A stretch of DNA of 6,598 nucleotides from Terriglobia bacterium (GTDB lineage: Bacteria; Acidobacteriota; Terriglobia; UBA7540), in the NCBI GenBank assembly GCA_022866195.1, contig JALHUF010000518.1, positions 1 to 6,598 on the forward strand, given 5' to 3'. Shown piece by piece: positions 5,554 through 6,598 of the stretch (position 1 is its first letter; the number at the start of each line of letters is the position of its first letter). The notes under the pieces are model-generated. The model did not search any database. It saw nothing but the letters and a program-made list of their open reading frames with translations, and was not told where the DNA came from. Made by a program: the position numbers and the translations under genes.

Positions 5554-5645
5554 GCTGGTAGCCACGGTCAATTGGTTTGTGATTCACCGTGGCCTTGTCC
5601 CGTGGATAAGAACCCACCGTCAGGAAAACACTGACCGCGGGTGGC
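5554..5645. repeat. Double-hairpin element, copy A
   Basis: Begins GCTGGTAGCCACGGTCAATT, identical over 20 bases to copy B at 5815. First hairpin: CCACGGT (5562-5568) with ACCGTGG (5586-5592). Then exactly 20 bases of spacer, CCCAC, and a second hairpin GTCAG (5619-5623), 7-nt loop, CTGAC (5631-5635), extended by CCACC (5614-5618) with GGTGG (5640-5644). The right end, CTGACCGCGGGTGGC, is changed relative to copy B. It starts only 14 bases upstream of the beta-barrel gene's ATG, so it would lie in that gene's leader or promoter. Confidence 0.8.
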
Positions 5646-5688
5646 GCATGCATCGGATTTCGTGTGTGCGCCCCACGAACACGCGCAA

Positions 5689-5728
5689 CCCGTCAGCCGA
5701 CGGGCGACTACGCCCGTCAGCCGACGGG
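5689..5728. repeat. Two copies of the palindrome CCCGTCAGCCGACGGG
   Basis: CCCGTC-agcc-GACGGG occurs at 5689-5704 and again at 5713-5728, eight bases apart. It lies between the two copies of the double-hairpin element. The rest of 5646-5814 shows no coding signal that I can support. Confidence 0.8.
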
Positions 5729-5814
5729 TCACCGGGTCCCATCCTTGGCCTGTCCTGACTTCTTAACGGTCCCGCACGGCGAGATGTCGGCGCCACCCGC
5801 GGATAACGATTCGG

Positions 5815-5909
5815 GCTGGTAGCCACGGTCAATTCGCAATTCGAATTGACCGTGGGTTCGTCATCAAGGGAACAGCCCACGGTCAGAAAAACCCTGACCG
5901 TGGCTACCC
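5815..5909. repeat. Double-hairpin element, copy B, with 14-bp terminal inverted repeats
   Basis: GGTAGCCACGGTCA (5818-5831) and TGACCGTGGCTACC (5895-5908) are perfect terminal inverted repeats enclosing 63 bases. Inside, CCACGGTCAATTCG (5823-5836), a 5-nt loop and CGAATTGACCGTGG (5842-5855) make a perfect 14-bp stem. After a 20-base spacer, CCACGGTCAG (5877-5886), a 7-nt loop and CTGACCGTGG (5894-5903) make a second, 10-bp stem. Because both stems share the CCACGGTCA word, alternative long-range folds are possible. The right end is three bases from the stop codon (5912-5914) of the gene on the minus strand. Confidence 0.9.
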
Positions 5910-5911
5910 GC

Positions 5912-6502
5912 TTATTTCCGCTCAAGTAACAGCCCGATCTTCCCGGCCGCGGTCGGCCGGATCTGTGGCACGATGTCATCGGCGGTGAAGGGTTGGCCAT
6001 CCTTCCCAACCCCTCGCAGATAGTAGTGGTCTGCACCGACCCGCTCGTAGAAGAAATATCTGGGTTGACCGCCGAGCTTCACATCCGTGGGGTCGAAGAC
6101 CGTCGTGAGGCTCTCCTCTGGCATAGAGGCTTGGAGAGCCTTGAGGGACTCGGGGTAACTACCATGTTGCACTCGATAGAACTCGATGGATTGAACCAGC
6201 GAGTTGAGCATCGTCTGGGCAAGTTTGCCGCGCAACTCGTCGTATACCCCACCCCGCTGTATGAAGCCAAAATAGAACAAGGCTCCGTAGACCAGCAGCG
6301 TAAACCCAATCCCGCCAGCTCCAATCGCCGCTACGCGCTTTCCTCCGCACTTTCGGCTCGTCAGCCCCCAGATGATCGCGATAACGCCGAACAGAGCGCC
6401 GAGCAGCGGTACGTACGACAGGCCAGCGATCACATAGGCGAAGTTCCCGACCCTCTGTGGCGTACTTCCAGCAGTCGTTTCTTGCATAGCGTGAGGCCTC
6501 AT
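5912..6502 (-). CDS. Membrane protein with two TM helices and a GspG-pseudopilin-like C-terminal domain
   Basis: 196 residues from the ATG at 6502, or 191 from the ATG at 6487; AAGAG just before the first and GAGG about ten bases before the second are both weak RBSs. Residues 21-47 and 58-81 are hydrophobic and are probably two membrane helices joined by a short basic loop (SRKCGGKR), a DUF4190-like arrangement. From about 94 the protein reads like the C-terminal half of type II secretion pseudopilin G: QSIEFYRVQHGSYPESLKAL, then YFFYERVGADHYYLRGVGKD with DGQPFTADDI, the region that binds calcium in GspG. The usual pilin N-terminus (prepilin cleavage site and Phe/Glu methylation motif) is absent, so it is not a standard pseudopilin. 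The role is unknown. The preceding promoter element is at 6590-6598. Confidence 0.65.
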   Translation of the reverse strand: MRPHAMQETTAGSTPQRVGNFAYVIAGLSYVPLLGALFGVIAIIWGLTSRKCGGKRVAAIGAGGIGFTLLVYGALFYFGFIQRGGVYDELRGKLAQTMLNSLVQSIEFYRVQHGSYPESLKALQASMPEESLTTVFDPTDVKLGGQPRYFFYERVGADHYYLRGVGKDGQPFTADDIVPQIRPTAAGKIGLLLERK

Positions 6503-6512
6503 AACTCTTGTT

Positions 6513-6576
6513 TAGGCCGAGCCGCCTAATCCGTCAACTGACGGAGCTAAGACCCGGCACCCCCACGATTGCGGGG
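6513..6576 (-). promoter_or_regulatory. Structured 5' leader with three dyads
   Basis: Between the -10 box and the start codon are CCCC...GGGG (6561-6576, a six-pair stem on the minus strand when G-U is allowed), TCCGTCA-ac-TGACGGA (6530-6545, perfect 7-bp arms) and an imperfect TAGGC/GCCTA palindrome (6513-6528). They lie in the region that would be transcribed ahead of the minus-strand membrane protein gene. No T-run follows any of them, and I do not recognise a known riboswitch. Confidence 0.4.
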
Positions 6577-6589
6577 TAGATAAGTTCTC

Positions 6590-6598
6590 ATTATAACA
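6590..6598 (-). promoter_or_regulatory. Extended -10 promoter element for the minus-strand membrane protein gene
   Basis: On the minus strand the last nine bases read TGTTATAAT: a perfect TATAAT (6595 to 6590) preceded by TG and one base, the extended -10 form. The -35 box would lie beyond the window. Transcription would begin near 6583, giving a leader of about 80 nt to the ATG at 6502. Confidence 0.55.

Noticed and set aside
5993..6529. 178-codon open frame on the plus strand
   Set aside because: It is antisense to the membrane/GspG-like gene, which has membrane helices and a promoter element on the minus strand.

Overview
The window is GC-rich bacterial chromosomal DNA and looks like an environmental genome, most plausibly Acidobacteriota. 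That guess rests on tandem Tat-exported sugar isomerase/epimerase-like proteins, an outer-membrane beta-barrel protein of a type common there, and intergenic spaces filled with short palindromic repeats whose motifs I recall from such genomes. It is an inference, not a proof. I see no CRISPR array, tRNA, rRNA or complete insertion sequence.

Layout. (1) 1-737, minus strand: 245 codons of a class I SAM-dependent methyltransferase whose C-terminus lies beyond the left edge. (2) 738-986: a divergent intergenic region with a possible operator and -10 element. (3) 987-1985, plus: a complete galT-type nucleotidylyltransferase with its active-site HPH motif and two complete Cys2His2-type metal sites. 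(4) 2050-2997 and 3364-4299, plus: two tandem paralogues with twin-arginine signals and a TIM-barrel sugar isomerase/epimerase fold, both keeping the four-residue metal site. They may form a loose sugar-metabolism cluster with galT, but the two paralogues are separated by 366 bases of repeats. (5) 4300-5006: 707 bases without a gene, between convergent genes, holding a decaying 35-bp tandem repeat and at least three other palindrome families. (6) 5007-5540, minus: a secreted outer-membrane beta-barrel protein. (7) 5541-5911: intergenic, holding two homologous copies of a roughly 93-bp double-hairpin element. (8) 5912-6502, minus: a small membrane protein with two transmembrane helices and a GspG-pseudopilin-like C-terminal domain. 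Its extended -10 promoter element lies at the right edge of the window, and its leader contains three dyads.

The genes are ordinary families. The most unusual content is between them: at least eight kinds of palindromic or tandem repeat sit directly downstream of stop codons. One of them has copied the last codons of the gene ending at 2997 two further times. The duplicated double-hairpin element at 5554-5645 and 5815-5909 is the best candidate for a small undescribed mobile or RNA-acting element.
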